Shown here: piece by piece, positions 1-8,775 of the stretch
Numbering within the stretch: the first letter of the stretch is position 1
Layout: each line of letters opens with the position of its first letter
Source of the DNA: Methylosinus sporium
GTDB lineage: Bacteria > Pseudomonadota > Alphaproteobacteria > Rhizobiales > Beijerinckiaceae
Direction of reading: 5' to 3'
NCBI RefSeq assembly: GCF_003113265.1
Contig: NZ_PUIV01000001.1
Location: forward strand, 62,001-126,000
DNA: 64,000 nucleotides
Notes under the pieces: generated by a model
Databases searched by the model: none
Told to the model about the DNA's origin: nothing
The model's input: only the letters and a program-made list of their open reading frames with translations
Translations under genes and position numbers: made by a program

Positions 1-14
1 GAAGGGAGGCGGCA

Positions 15-995
15 ATGGCTGAGCTCACTCTCGTCGAAGCGGTCAATCGCGCGCTGGCGCATGAGCTCGAACATGACCCCGCCGTGCTGCTGCTCGGCGA
101 GGACATAGGCGTCAATGGCGGCGTGTTTCGCGCCACGCTCGGCTTGCAGCAGCGTTTCGGCTCGGCGCGCGTCATCGATACGCCGCTCGCCGAGGCGGCC
201 ATCGCGGGCGTCGCCGTCGGCATGGCGGCGATGGGGCTGAAGCCGGTGATGGAGATTCAATTCAGCGGCTTCATCTATCCGGCGATGGATCAGCTCATCA
301 ATCACGCCTCGCGCCTGCGCAATCGCACGCGCGGTCGGCTCACCTGCCCCATGGTCTTGCGCGCGCCAAATGGCGCCGGCATTCATGCGCCCGAGCATCA
401 TTCGGAAAGTCCCGAGGCCATGCTCGCGCATACGCCGGGCTTGCGCGTCGTCATTCCGTCTTCGCCCGCACGCGCCTATGGATTGCTGCTCGCCGCGATA
501 CGCGATCCCGATCCGGTCGTCTTCCTCGAGCCGACGCGGCTCTATCGCCTCTTCAAGCAAGAGGTGATCGACGATGGCGAGCCCCTGCCGCTCGACACAT
601 GCTTCGTCTCGCGCGAAGGACGCGACGTCACGCTCGTCGCCTGGGGCGGCATGTTGCACGAGGCGCTCGCGGCCGCCGAGAGTCTCGCGAGCGAGGGCGT
701 CGATTGCGAGGTCGTCGACGTCGCGACGCTGAAGCCGCTCGACGCCGAGACGATTCTTCGTTCGGTCGAGAAGACAGGCCGCTGCGTCATCGTGCAGGAG
801 GCCGCGCGCACCGCCGGCTTCGGCGCCGAGATCGCCGCCATAATCGCCGAGCGCGGATTGTATTTTCTGCAAGCGCCGGTGAGGCGCGTCACCGGCTATG
901 ACGTCGTCATGCCGCTGGCGCGGCTCGAGGGACAATATTTGCCGAGCGTCGCGCGCATCGCCGACGCCGTGCGCAAGACGATGGAGGCGGAATGA
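15..995 (+). CDS. 2-oxoacid (pyruvate/branched-chain) dehydrogenase E1 component, beta subunit
   Basis: Thiamine-diphosphate-dependent E1 beta subunit. With an alpha subunit (not in the window, expected just upstream) it decarboxylates a 2-oxoacid and passes the acyl group to E2. The 326-residue product has the usual family length and order: N-terminal pyrimidine-binding region (LLLGEDIG, then GVAVGMAAMGLKPVMEIQF), a central motif HAPEHHSESPEA, and a C-terminal transketolase-like domain (VVDVATLKPLD, IVQEAARTAGFGAEIA). A Shine-Dalgarno GGGAGG lies 5-6 bases before the ATG. The stop overlaps the E2 start by four bases (ATGA), so the two are translationally coupled. Whether the substrate is pyruvate, a branched-chain oxoacid or acetoin cannot be told from this subunit. 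Confidence 0.93.
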   Translation: MAELTLVEAVNRALAHELEHDPAVLLLGEDIGVNGGVFRATLGLQQRFGSARVIDTPLAEAAIAGVAVGMAAMGLKPVMEIQFSGFIYPAMDQLINHASRLRNRTRGRLTCPMVLRAPNGAGIHAPEHHSESPEAMLAHTPGLRVVIPSSPARAYGLLLAAIRDPDPVVFLEPTRLYRLFKQEVIDDGEPLPLDTCFVSREGRDVTLVAWGGMLHEALAAAESLASEGVDCEVVDVATLKPLDAETILRSVEKTGRCVIVQEAARTAGFGAEIAAIIAERGLYFLQAPVRRVTGYDVVMPLARLEGQYLPSVARIADAVRKTMEAE

Positions 996-2116
996 GCGTC
1001 TTCAAGCTTCCCGATCTCGGCGAGGGCCTGCAAGAGGCCGAGCTGGTGCAATGGCATGTCGCGCCGGGCGAGGATGTCGCCGTCGATCAGCCGCTCGTCT
1101 CCGTCGAGACGGCCAAGGCGGTGGTCGAGATTCCTTCGCCGCAAGCCGGACGCATAGAAAAGCTGTTCGCGCAGGCAGGCGAGATCATCCGCATCGGCGG
1201 GCCGCTCATCGCTTTCGTCGGCGACGGCGAAGCGCCGCAGCAGGCGCGAGAGGACAAGGGAACCGTCGTCGGCGCGATGGAGACGAGCGGCCGCGTGCTG
1301 CAAGAGGGCGCGGCGCCGCTCGGCCGCAACGGCGCCGGCCTGCGCGCGACGCCGGCGGTGCGCGCGCTGGCGCGACGGCTCGATGTCGATCTTGCGATGG
1401 TGACGCCCTCCGGCGCCGATGGGGTCATCACCGCGGCCGATGTGCAGCGCGTGGCGCGCATATTGTCGGAGGCGGCGCCGGCCGAGCCTCTGCGCGGATT
1501 TCGTCGCGCCATGGCGCAGAATATGGCGCAGGCGCAGGCCGAGGTGGCGGCCGCGACCGTCGTCGACGACGCCGACATAGAGGCTTGGGGCCAGGGCGAG
1601 GATACGACATTGCGGCTCATTCGCGCGCTCGTCGCCGGCTGCCGCGTCGAGCCGGGGCTCAACGCCTGGTTCGAATCCCATGCGCTGGCGCGGCGCGTGC
1701 TCGCCAAGGTCGATCTTGGCATCGCCGTCGATTCCGCCGAGGGCGGGCTGTTCGTGCCCGTGCTGCGCAATGTCGCCGAGCGCGATCCTTCCGATCTGCG
1801 CGCCGGGCTGAACAAAATGCGCGCCGACATCGACTCGCGCCGCATTCCGCCGGACGAATTGCGCGGCGCCACCATCACCCTCTCCAATTTCGGCATGATC
1901 GCGGGGCGCTACGCCGCGCCCATCGTGCTGCCGCCGACCGTCGCCATTCTGGGCGCGGGGCGCATTCGCCGCGCGATCGTAGCCGATGACGAGGGCCGTC
2001 CCGTCGCGCGGCGCATGTTGCCGCTGAGCCTCACTTTCGACCATCGCGTCGTCACCGGGGGCGAGGCGGCGCGTTTCCTCGGCGCCGTCATCGCCGATCT
2101 CGGGAGCCCCGTCTGA
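992..2116 (+). CDS. Dihydrolipoamide acyltransferase (E2) of a 2-oxoacid dehydrogenase complex
   Basis: The acyltransferase core of the complex encoded with the E1 beta gene. One N-terminal lipoyl domain (about residues 3-76) has the attachment lysine K42 in VETAKAVVEI. A peripheral-subunit-binding domain follows (about 113-150, RATPAVRALARRLDVDL), then a short linker and the catalytic domain to residue 374. The product is compact, with a single lipoyl domain. The C-terminal catalytic motif, usually HxxxDG, reads HRVVTG (H351, T355), so the conserved aspartate is missing. The same change exists in some proteobacterial E2 paralogs as far as I recall. No E3 gene follows; the next gene is unrelated. 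E2 identity is certain, the acyl substrate is not. Confidence 0.93.
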   Translation: MSVFKLPDLGEGLQEAELVQWHVAPGEDVAVDQPLVSVETAKAVVEIPSPQAGRIEKLFAQAGEIIRIGGPLIAFVGDGEAPQQAREDKGTVVGAMETSGRVLQEGAAPLGRNGAGLRATPAVRALARRLDVDLAMVTPSGADGVITAADVQRVARILSEAAPAEPLRGFRRAMAQNMAQAQAEVAAATVVDDADIEAWGQGEDTTLRLIRALVAGCRVEPGLNAWFESHALARRVLAKVDLGIAVDSAEGGLFVPVLRNVAERDPSDLRAGLNKMRADIDSRRIPPDELRGATITLSNFGMIAGRYAAPIVLPPTVAILGAGRIRRAIVADDEGRPVARRMLPLSLTFDHRVVTGGEAARFLGAVIADLGSPV

Positions 2117-2195
2117 GCGACCGCTTGAAGGCGGGGCCGCCCGACGCCATATGCGCCGCTCATCGTCCAAAGGCTGGGCGGGCGGGAAGGCATCC

Positions 2196-2540
2196 ATGCC
2201 GACGCAGCGCATCTCTCACACTCCCGATTGGAGCAGCCTCGCCGTCGCGGCGATATTGCTGCTCGCGCCCTGGATCCTCCACTACACGAGCTGGATGGCG
2301 ACGCTGGCGACGAGCTTCTCGGCCGTCATCCTGCTGGCGCTTTCGGCCGTCGCTTTCGCGGAGCTCGACGACAGCGAAGCGCCCGAATATCTCATCGTCG
2401 GCGTGTGGCTCGTGATCTCGCCCTGGATGCTGGGCTTTTGGCCCGACACGCGGGCGCTGCTCGTGCATCTCCTATTCGGCGGCGGACTCGTCGCCTATGT
2501 CGCTTGGGAAATCTGGGGCGTCTCCGCCTTTCGCGATTAG
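2196..2540 (+). CDS. SPW-repeat integral membrane protein
   Basis: A 114-residue membrane protein with two copies of the short SPW-type motif, 'APWIL' near residue 25 and 'SPWML' near residue 75. Each copy is embedded in a pair of hydrophobic segments, giving four predicted transmembrane helices. That arrangement defines the SPW family, whose function is unknown. I chose the ATG at 2196 because GGGAAGG sits 5 bases before it; an in-frame ATG at 2151 has no comparable site. It follows the E2 gene by 79 bases on the same strand, but a role in the dehydrogenase complex is not implied. Confidence 0.8.
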   Translation: MPTQRISHTPDWSSLAVAAILLLAPWILHYTSWMATLATSFSAVILLALSAVAFAELDDSEAPEYLIVGVWLVISPWMLGFWPDTRALLVHLLFGGGLVAYVAWEIWGVSAFRD

Positions 2541-3043
2541 ACTCGGGCCATTCCCGGCGAGCGTCGCCTTCAGCGCGCGGCTCGAATAGATCGAATTTGA
2601 ATAGATTTGTAGTATATTGGACCGATAAATGAATAGAGTTTTCTGTTCTTTCGTCCAACATCGCAGAAAAGCGCTCCGGACGCGCCTTGCAGCCCCCATT
2701 CAACATATTGAAAAATAATACGTTTGCTCGTAGCCCGCGGCGCGTGCGCGGCGTATAAGTACATGTCCTAATTTTGGTTTTGCCGAGCAACAAGTATTGA
2801 CGATCTACAAGGCCTGCCGCGATCCGGCCGACCAGGGAGATTTGGCGCAGATGACATCCATCCATCAATTTTATCTCCGTACGCAACCGATCAATTTGAA
2901 GCAATTCTTCCGGCGTCTCGTCTATTGCGATCCGCTCGTCCGGTCCCTTTGCCCATTCGCCGACAGCCGCGCATCGTTTGTCGCCGGCTGACCGCATCTC
3001 CATCGAACTGTAACGAGTTTGCGTAACGCGTAAGGAGCGTCCC
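2541..3043. other. Intergenic stretch with an AT-rich block
   Basis: About 500 bases without a convincing gene. Roughly 2580-2800 is clearly richer in A+T than its surroundings and contains the hexamer GAATAG three times (near 2585, 2599 and 2630). Short open frames exist on both strands (plus 2797-2991 from a TTG; minus 2392-3045), but neither has a ribosome-binding site or a recognisable family. The AT-rich block could hold promoters or be the scar of a lost insertion. Confidence 0.5.
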
Positions 3044-3553
3044 ATGATTACCGTGTCGCAATGCGCGGCCCAGGCGGGCCTGGCTTCACACGAGCTGGTT
3101 CTCGGCGCCAGCCCCTCTCCCGAGCATGACGCGCTGCTCGAGAGCTATCTGCTCAACGGCCATCGCGGACTTTCCGCCGTGCGCGAGATGATCGTCGCGG
3201 ATCTGCGCGGCTTTCTCGATCTCGGCGTGACCGCGCGCGCCGCCGATCTCATGATCGTGCTGCGGCTGCTGCTCACCGCCCATCCGGAGGCCGGCATCGT
3301 CGCCCGTCCGCGTGCCGCCGAGGCGACCTTCGAGGCCGCTCTGCTCGGCCATTACCTCGACGTCCGGCGCGGTTGCGCCTCCGGCGGCGGGGCTTTGCGC
3401 GAGCCGGGAGTGGTGCTCTCCTTCGCGCGGGAGTCCGCGCGCGAAGGACGCCGGCGCTCTTCGCGGGGCGAGTCGGCGGAGCCGCTGCGAGGCGGCGAGC
3501 CGATCATCGCCCGCTTCGGCTCGCGCCTATTCTATCAGCGGGGCGAGCGCTGA
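3044..3553 (+). CDS. Hypothetical protein, 169 residues
   Basis: I do not recognise this protein. The ATG is preceded by AAGGAG at a good distance (3031-3036), and the frame has the GC-rich third positions of its neighbours, so it is probably real. The N-terminal 110 residues look helical and globular with short hydrophobic stretches (AADLMIVLRLLLTA near residue 65). The last 60 residues are rich in Arg, Gly, Ser and Glu and look disordered. There is no signal peptide. It stands alone between the AT-rich gap and the FixJ-type regulator. Confidence 0.6.
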   Translation: MITVSQCAAQAGLASHELVLGASPSPEHDALLESYLLNGHRGLSAVREMIVADLRGFLDLGVTARAADLMIVLRLLLTAHPEAGIVARPRAAEATFEAALLGHYLDVRRGCASGGGALREPGVVLSFARESAREGRRRSSRGESAEPLRGGEPIIARFGSRLFYQRGER

Positions 3554-3785
3554 CCGCGCCGCCGCCCTCTTCGTCGATTTTCGTCGGCGCTCCGGACCAG
3601 AGATGTGACCAGAGGCCCGGGGCTATTGCCAATCGGCCCGCCGCATAGGATCATCCCGGCTCGACAGCGCCTGTCGGGGCGCAGAACCGCCCGGGTGGTC
3701 GGACCCTATTCTCGATGCGACCGAACGGTTTTTTCGATCTCGGCTTTTCAGGCGACGGCCGGTCTCGGCGCGGCGGAGGCCGGCT

Positions 3786-4409
3786 ATGACGAGCGCGCCG
3801 GCCATCGTTCATATCGTCGACGATGACGCCGCCGTCCGCGATTCCCTGAAGCTTCTCTTGAAGACGGAAGATTTCGACGTGCGCGCCCACGCCTCCGCGC
3901 GCGATTTTCTGGCGAGCGTCGGCCGGGGCGAAGGCGGCTGCGTCGTCACCGACGTGCGTATGCCGGAGATCAGCGGATTGGAGCTGCTCGCGGAGATCGA
4001 GGCCCGCGGCCTCGATCTGCCGGTCATCGTCATCACCGCCCATGCCGATGTGACGCTCGCTGTCCAGGCGATGAAGGCCGGCGCCGTCGATCTGCTCGAG
4101 AAGCCTTTCGACGACGAGTCTCTGCTCGACTCCGTGCGCCACGCTCTGGGCGGACGCGGCGGAGCCGGGGGCCTCGGCTCCGAGGCCGCGGCCGCGCGCG
4201 ATCGTCTGGCGAGCCTCACCTCGCGCGAGCGCGAGGTGCTGGTCGGCGTGCTCGACGGCCGGCCCAACAAGATCATCGCCCATGAGCTCGGCATCAGCGT
4301 GCGCACGGTGGAGGTCCATCGCGCCCGGCTGATGGTGAAAATGCGCGCCAAGAGCCTCTCGGAGCTGGCGCGCATTTCGGTGCTCGTCCCGCGCGCCGCG
4401 TCGATCTGA
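3786..4409 (+). CDS. FixJ/LuxR-type two-component response regulator
   Basis: A DNA-binding response regulator of 207 residues. The N-terminal receiver domain (about 5-120) has the acidic pocket VDDD (residues 11-14), phospho-acceptor D56 in VVTDVRMPE, and the lysine of LEKPF. A Q/G/A linker leads to a C-terminal LuxR-type helix-turn-helix (about 138-195, LTSREREVLVGVLDG and IAHELGISVRTVEVHRA). Size and the receiver-linker-HTH order match the FixJ family, which responds to oxygen or redox kinases in alphaproteobacteria. No partner kinase is adjacent, so the signal is unknown. recQ follows six bases after the stop and is probably co-transcribed. Confidence 0.9.
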   Translation: MTSAPAIVHIVDDDAAVRDSLKLLLKTEDFDVRAHASARDFLASVGRGEGGCVVTDVRMPEISGLELLAEIEARGLDLPVIVITAHADVTLAVQAMKAGAVDLLEKPFDDESLLDSVRHALGGRGGAGGLGSEAAAARDRLASLTSREREVLVGVLDGRPNKIIAHELGISVRTVEVHRARLMVKMRAKSLSELARISVLVPRAASI

Positions 4410-4415
4410 GCCGCC

Positions 4416-5972
4416 TTGCGCCGCGCTCCCGCCGATCTGCACGAAGCGCGGCGCATTCTGCGCGCACGCTTCGGCCATGACGATTTTCTTCCCGGCCAGG
4501 AGGCGGCGGTCGCCGCTCTGCTCGAGGGGCGCGACGTCCTCGCGGTGATGCCGACAGGCGCGGGCAAATCGCTGCTCTATCAATTGCCGGCGGCGATGGG
4601 GATCGCCCCGGCGGTCGTCGTCTCGCCGCTCATCTCGCTGATGCGCGATCAATTGCGCGGCCTCGAGCGCTCGGGCGTCGCCGCGGTCGCGCTCCACTCG
4701 GGAGAGAGCGAGGAGGATTATGGCGAAGCCGTCGCCGCCATAGCGGACCGACGGGCGCGGCTCGTCTATCTCGCGCCGGAGCGCCTCGCCAAAGACGGAA
4801 CCATCGAGCTTCTGCGCGGCGCCGGAGTCGCGCTGCTCGCGGTGGACGAGGCGCATTGCGTCTCGCATTGGGGTCACGAATTTCGGCCCGATTACGCCCG
4901 TCTCGGCGCGATCGCCGCGCGGCTCGGCGCGCCGGTGCTGGCGGTGACGGCGACCGCCGGCCCGCGCACGCGCGCCGACATCATCGCCAGCCTGTTCGCG
5001 CGCGAGCCGGAGGTTTTCGTCTCCTCCTTCTCGCGGCCCAATCTGCGCCTCTCCTTCGCTCCCCGCGGCGATGCGCTGGGGCGGCTGACGCGCTTCCTGC
5101 GCCGGCGAGAGGGCGAGAGCGGGGTCGTCTATGTGAATTCGCGCCGCAAGGCCGACGCTATGGCGGCGACGCTGCGCCGGCTCGGCTTCGACGCGCTCGC
5201 CTATCACGCCGGCCTCGATGCGGCGACGCGCGCGGCGCATCAGGACGCTTTCTTCGAGCGCGCCGGCGTCACCATGGTCGCGACCATCGCCTTTGGCATG
5301 GGCGTCGACAAAAAAGACCTGCGCTTCGTTTTCCACGCCGATACGCCAGATTCGATCGAGGCCTATTATCAGGAGATCGGCCGCGCCGGCCGCGACGGCC
5401 TGCCCGCCGACGCGCTCGCCCTTTTCGATCCGCGCGAGCTCGCCGGCCGCTTCGGCTTCGCGCCGCCCGCCGACGATCCCATCGCTTTGGGAGAGACGGA
5501 GCGCCGTCGCGCCATGGCCCGGCTCTGCCTCACCCCCTCCTGCCGCTTCCAGACGCTGCTCGCCGCCTTCGGCGAGGAGAGCGGCCGCTGCGGCCGTTGC
5601 GACAATTGCCGCGGCGGCCTGCTGGCGCTGCCGCGCCGCGCCGGGCAGGTGACGCTCGGCTGGCGCGTGGCGGCGCTCGCGCGTTTCTCCGGCGCCAACT
5701 CCGAGAGCCTGGACGAGCCGGAGGAGACGCCTATCCCCGCCGTGGCGCCGGGCCTCTCCGTCGAGCCGACAGAGGAGCGGCTCAGCGTGGCCGAGGAGCG
5801 GCTCTTTCGCGAGTTGATCCGGCTGCGTCTCGATATCGCCAAGCGCCGCCGTCTCGCTCCGCGCGCGGTGGCGAGCGACGCCGTGTTGCGGCGTCTGGCC
5901 GTCACCCGGACGCTCGATGGCGAGAGCGTCATCGCGGCGGAGGAGTTCTTGCGCGCGATCGCGGAAGATTGA
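4416..5972 (+). CDS. recQ: RecQ-family ATP-dependent DNA helicase
   Basis: A 3'-5' superfamily 2 DNA helicase used in recombinational repair. Visible motifs: Walker A MPTGAGKS (K51), DEAH box VDEAHC with the RecQ signature CVSHWGHEFRPDY, motif V TIAFGMGVDK and motif VI EIGRAGRDG. Next come the zinc-binding cysteines CLTPSC and CGRCDNC, then a C-terminal region (last 70 residues, 'EERLFRELIRLRLDIAKRRR') that looks like a short HRDC domain. At 518 residues it is shorter than E. coli RecQ (about 610), and the winged-helix region seems reduced. Translation starts at TTG 4416, six bases after the response regulator, which suggests coupling. It may be one of two RecQ paralogs in the genome. Confidence 0.9.
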   Translation: MRRAPADLHEARRILRARFGHDDFLPGQEAAVAALLEGRDVLAVMPTGAGKSLLYQLPAAMGIAPAVVVSPLISLMRDQLRGLERSGVAAVALHSGESEEDYGEAVAAIADRRARLVYLAPERLAKDGTIELLRGAGVALLAVDEAHCVSHWGHEFRPDYARLGAIAARLGAPVLAVTATAGPRTRADIIASLFAREPEVFVSSFSRPNLRLSFAPRGDALGRLTRFLRRREGESGVVYVNSRRKADAMAATLRRLGFDALAYHAGLDAATRAAHQDAFFERAGVTMVATIAFGMGVDKKDLRFVFHADTPDSIEAYYQEIGRAGRDGLPADALALFDPRELAGRFGFAPPADDPIALGETERRRAMARLCLTPSCRFQTLLAAFGEESGRCGRCDNCRGGLLALPRRAGQVTLGWRVAALARFSGANSESLDEPEETPIPAVAPGLSVEPTEERLSVAEERLFRELIRLRLDIAKRRRLAPRAVASDAVLRRLAVTRTLDGESVIAAEEFLRAIAED

Positions 5973-5993
5973 GCCCGGGATTTGGACGCGTCG

Positions 5994-7844
5994 CTACGCT
6001 TCGTCTTCCAGCCCTTGCGCCGGCCGCGCGCGCCGCTTCTTCAGTTCCAGAAGCCGGGTCGAGGCGCGATCGGCGCGCTGGCGCGCCGCCTCGCCGGTCG
6101 GCTGCAAAAGCTTGCGATATTCGTCGCGCTTCTCGTGAATGGAGGCGATCACATAGCCCATGGGCACGCCGACATCGACGAGCACCGTCTCGGCGAGTTG
6201 CAGGCTCGCCTCGATCGTCTCCGGTATCGCGTCGCTGGCGCCGAGCTCATAGAGATCCGTGGCGTGCCAGGCGTCGCGAGCGCGCGCGACGATCGTCAGA
6301 TCGGCGCGCTCCTGATGGGCGAGGCGCACGATCTCCTGCGCCGCCTGCGGATTTTCCACCGTCACCACCAGAGCGCGCGCCTGCGCCACGCCGAGCAGCA
6401 CGAGAAACTCGCGCCTCATGCAATTGCCCCAGCAGATATCGACGCCCTTGTCACGCGTCTGCGCGACGAGATTGACGTCATTGTCCACGGCGACGAAAGG
6501 AATCTCGTGGCGGCCGAGCATATCGCCGATGAGCGCGCCGACGCGCCCATAGCCGACGATGACCACTTTGCCGGCGGCGACATCGCCTTCCGGCGCGAGA
6601 TGCGCGAATTCGGCCTCGTCGTCTTGCAGACGGCGGCCGGGATTGAGCCATTCGCCGAGCCGCGCCAGCGCCGGCAGCGCGAACAGGCCGAGCGTCACGG
6701 CGAGCATCGCGTCGGCGCCGAGATTCCTCGGCAGCACGCCGGAGGCGATGGCCGCGCCGCCGAGAATAAAGGCGAATTCGCCGCCGGGCGCGAGCAGCAG
6801 CGCCACTTCCGCCGCTATGCGCGGACGCATCCGAAACGCGCGGCCGAGCAGAAAGACGACGAGCGTCTTGATCGCGATCACGCCTATGGCGATGACGAGC
6901 ACCTGCGGCAAATCTTCGATCACGCGATCGAAATCGAGCCCGGCGCCGACGGAGACGAAGAAGAGGCCGAGCAGCAGTCCTTTGAACGGCTCTATCGTCA
7001 CCTCGATCTCGCGGCGATATTCCGTCTCGGCGAGCAGCAGGCCGGCGATGAAGGCGCCCATGCCCATCGAAAAGCCCGCCGCCGCGCTGGCGACGCCGGC
7101 GCCGATAATGACCAGCAGACTCGTCGCGGTGAAGAGCTCGATCGATTGCGCCGCCGCGACGAGATGGAACAAAGGCCGCAGCAAAAGGCGGCCGCCGACG
7201 ATGAGCGCGGCCATGGCCGCGAGCGCCGGCAGAAAGGCGAGCAGCGCCTTCAGCCCTTCGGTCTCGGCATGGGGCTCGGAGAGAAAGGAGATGAGGAACA
7301 AGAGCGGCGCGACCATCAGATCCTGCAGCAGCAGCACCGAAAAAGCGGCGCGGCCGGCGGCGCGATTGAGGCGCCGGCGCTCGGCGAGCAGAGGAATGAC
7401 GATCGCCGTGGACGACATTGCGAGAGCCGCGCCCAGCAGCGCCGCGGGAGCCGGGCCGAGCCCGGCCCAGAACACGCCCGCCGCCGCCATCGCGCCGCCG
7501 CAGAGAACGACTTGCGACAGGCCGAGCCCGAAGACGAGCAGCCGCATCCGCGCGAGGCGCTCCCAGGAGAGCTCGAGGCCGATCATGAACAAGAGAAAGA
7601 CAAGGCCGAATTCGGCGATTTTGGCGACGCCCTCGAGATCGCTCAGCGCGATGGCGGAGAGAAATTCGTGACGCTCCGCGAGTTTGCCGAGGCCGAAGGG
7701 CCCGAGCGCCGCGCCGGCCAGCAGAAAGCCGATGATGGGGCTGACGCGCAATCGATGAAACAGCGGCGCGACGACGCCCGCCGTGCCCAAAAACAGCAGA
7801 GCCTCGCGATATTCGCCCCACTGGAACGCAGCAGTCCCCGACAT
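5994..7844 (-). CDS. Kef-type K+/H+ antiporter (CPA2 family) with TrkA-N domain
   Basis: Inner-membrane monovalent cation/proton antiporter or glutathione-gated K+ efflux type protein. The N-terminal 390 residues hold about twelve hydrophobic segments with family motifs (SPIIGFLLAGAALGPFGLG, FLLFMIGLELS, ALAMSSTAIVIPLL, GAFIAGLLLAETEY). A Rossmann-type TrkA-N domain follows (VVIVGYGRVGALIGDMLG, then NPQAAQEIVRLAH), and a basic tail ends the protein. Full length is about 616 residues, typical for KefB/KefC. I picked the ATG at 7844 because AAAGG sits six bases upstream; ATGs at 7850 and 7898 are alternatives. It converges with recQ, leaving 21 bases. Glutathione gating is not provable from sequence. 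Confidence 0.88.
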   Translation of the reverse strand: MSGTAAFQWGEYREALLFLGTAGVVAPLFHRLRVSPIIGFLLAGAALGPFGLGKLAERHEFLSAIALSDLEGVAKIAEFGLVFLLFMIGLELSWERLARMRLLVFGLGLSQVVLCGGAMAAAGVFWAGLGPAPAALLGAALAMSSTAIVIPLLAERRRLNRAAGRAAFSVLLLQDLMVAPLLFLISFLSEPHAETEGLKALLAFLPALAAMAALIVGGRLLLRPLFHLVAAAQSIELFTATSLLVIIGAGVASAAAGFSMGMGAFIAGLLLAETEYRREIEVTIEPFKGLLLGLFFVSVGAGLDFDRVIEDLPQVLVIAIGVIAIKTLVVFLLGRAFRMRPRIAAEVALLLAPGGEFAFILGGAAIASGVLPRNLGADAMLAVTLGLFALPALARLGEWLNPGRRLQDDEAEFAHLAPEGDVAAGKVVIVGYGRVGALIGDMLGRHEIPFVAVDNDVNLVAQTRDKGVDICWGNCMRREFLVLLGVAQARALVVTVENPQAAQEIVRLAHQERADLTIVARARDAWHATDLYELGASDAIPETIEASLQLAETVLVDVGVPMGYVIASIHEKRDEYRKLLQPTGEAARQRADRASTRLLELKKRRARPAQGLEDEA

Positions 7845-8049
7845 CGCCATCCTTTCCGCATCGCGGCGCGCGCTCCGCGCCGATTCGCGGTTCAGCATAA
7901 GGGCTCCGGCGCCCGCTTATGAAGCCGATTTACGCGGCGAGAGCTTCGCGTCGCGACGAACCTGTCGGCGACATGGCGCATCGCTTGCTTTTGCTGCGTG
8001 CGGAAAGGCCGCTGTGGGCGGCTGCGCTCTGCGATGAAAGGCGGCGTTC

Positions 8050-8748
8050 ATGAACGTCCTCGCCATTATTTCCGCTACGACGATGCAGGACGGCCGCGAG
8101 ACCGGCGCGCTGGCGCCGCTCGCCGGCGGGCCTCTGCTCGGGCGGCTGCTCGATCGATTGACCCATGCGGAAAAACTCGTCGGAATCGTCGTGACCACCA
8201 GCGACGAGCCGGAAGACGCGCCGATTCGCGATTTTTGCGCCGCGCGTGGAACGCCCTGCCAGACCGGCGGGCGCGACGATCTCATCGGCCGCCAGCTCGC
8301 GGCGATGGCGGCGGCGGGCGCCAAGGGCGGGATTTCGCTCGACGCCCGCAATCCGCTGATCGATCCGGCGCTCGTCACGCAAGTCGCCGATCTGTTGCAA
8401 ATGACCGATGGAATGCTGGATTGGATCGGCAATACGCTGGCGCCGGCCTATCCGCGCGGCATGGAGATCGACGGCTTCACCGCCGCGGCGCTGACCGAGG
8501 CGGAAAAGCGCTGCGGCGAGCCGGAGCAGCGTCGCCGCGGCCCCGCCTTTCTGCGCGAGAACAGCCGCATCTATCGCCCGCTGAGCCTGAAAGCCCCGGC
8601 GGAGGTCGCGCGGCCCGATCTGCGGCTCGGGCTCGAGAGCCTCGCCGATCTGCCGCGCCTGGAGGCGATCTTTCAGAGCTTTGCGGGCCGCACCGATTTC
8701 ACTCTGGCGGAAATAATCGCCGCGGCCGATCGGCTCGCGGCGCAATGA
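8050..8748 (+). CDS. Cytidylyltransferase-like protein (SpsF / acylneuraminate cytidylyltransferase family)
   Basis: A nucleotide-sugar-type GT-A fold protein of 232 residues, similar in layout to SpsF and CMP-sugar synthetases. It opens with a beta-strand and loop (MNVLAIISATTM), has the LAPLAGGPLLGRLLDRL segment that resembles the family pattern of selecting a substrate, and RDDLIGRQLAAM followed by ISLDARNPLIDPALV, the usual 'D.P' metal region. The classical N-terminal basic residue motif (RxxSxR, here about TMQDGRE) is degraded, so activity is uncertain. AAAGG precedes the ATG. No sugar-biosynthesis gene is adjacent; the exopolysaccharide locus begins six kilobases away. Confidence 0.65.
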   Translation: MNVLAIISATTMQDGRETGALAPLAGGPLLGRLLDRLTHAEKLVGIVVTTSDEPEDAPIRDFCAARGTPCQTGGRDDLIGRQLAAMAAAGAKGGISLDARNPLIDPALVTQVADLLQMTDGMLDWIGNTLAPAYPRGMEIDGFTAAALTEAEKRCGEPEQRRRGPAFLRENSRIYRPLSLKAPAEVARPDLRLGLESLADLPRLEAIFQSFAGRTDFTLAEIIAAADRLAAQ

Positions 8749-8775
8749 GCTCGGGCGAAATCTGTCGGGAAAGAC

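Noticed and set aside
896-2212. 438-codon minus-strand frame opposite the E1-beta/E2 genes
   Set aside because: Antisense shadow of a GC-rich gene; Arg/His/Ala-rich translation, no family.
2797-2991. 64-codon plus-strand frame in the AT-rich gap
   Set aside because: TTG start, no ribosome site, no family; the opposite strand is equally open.
3651-5336. 561-codon minus-strand frame across the regulator and recQ
   Set aside because: Crosses two real genes; no recognisable domain.
5982-7922. 646-codon plus-strand frame opposite the Kef gene
   Set aside because: Antisense shadow; the minus-strand frame has a full antiporter with membrane helices and TrkA-N.
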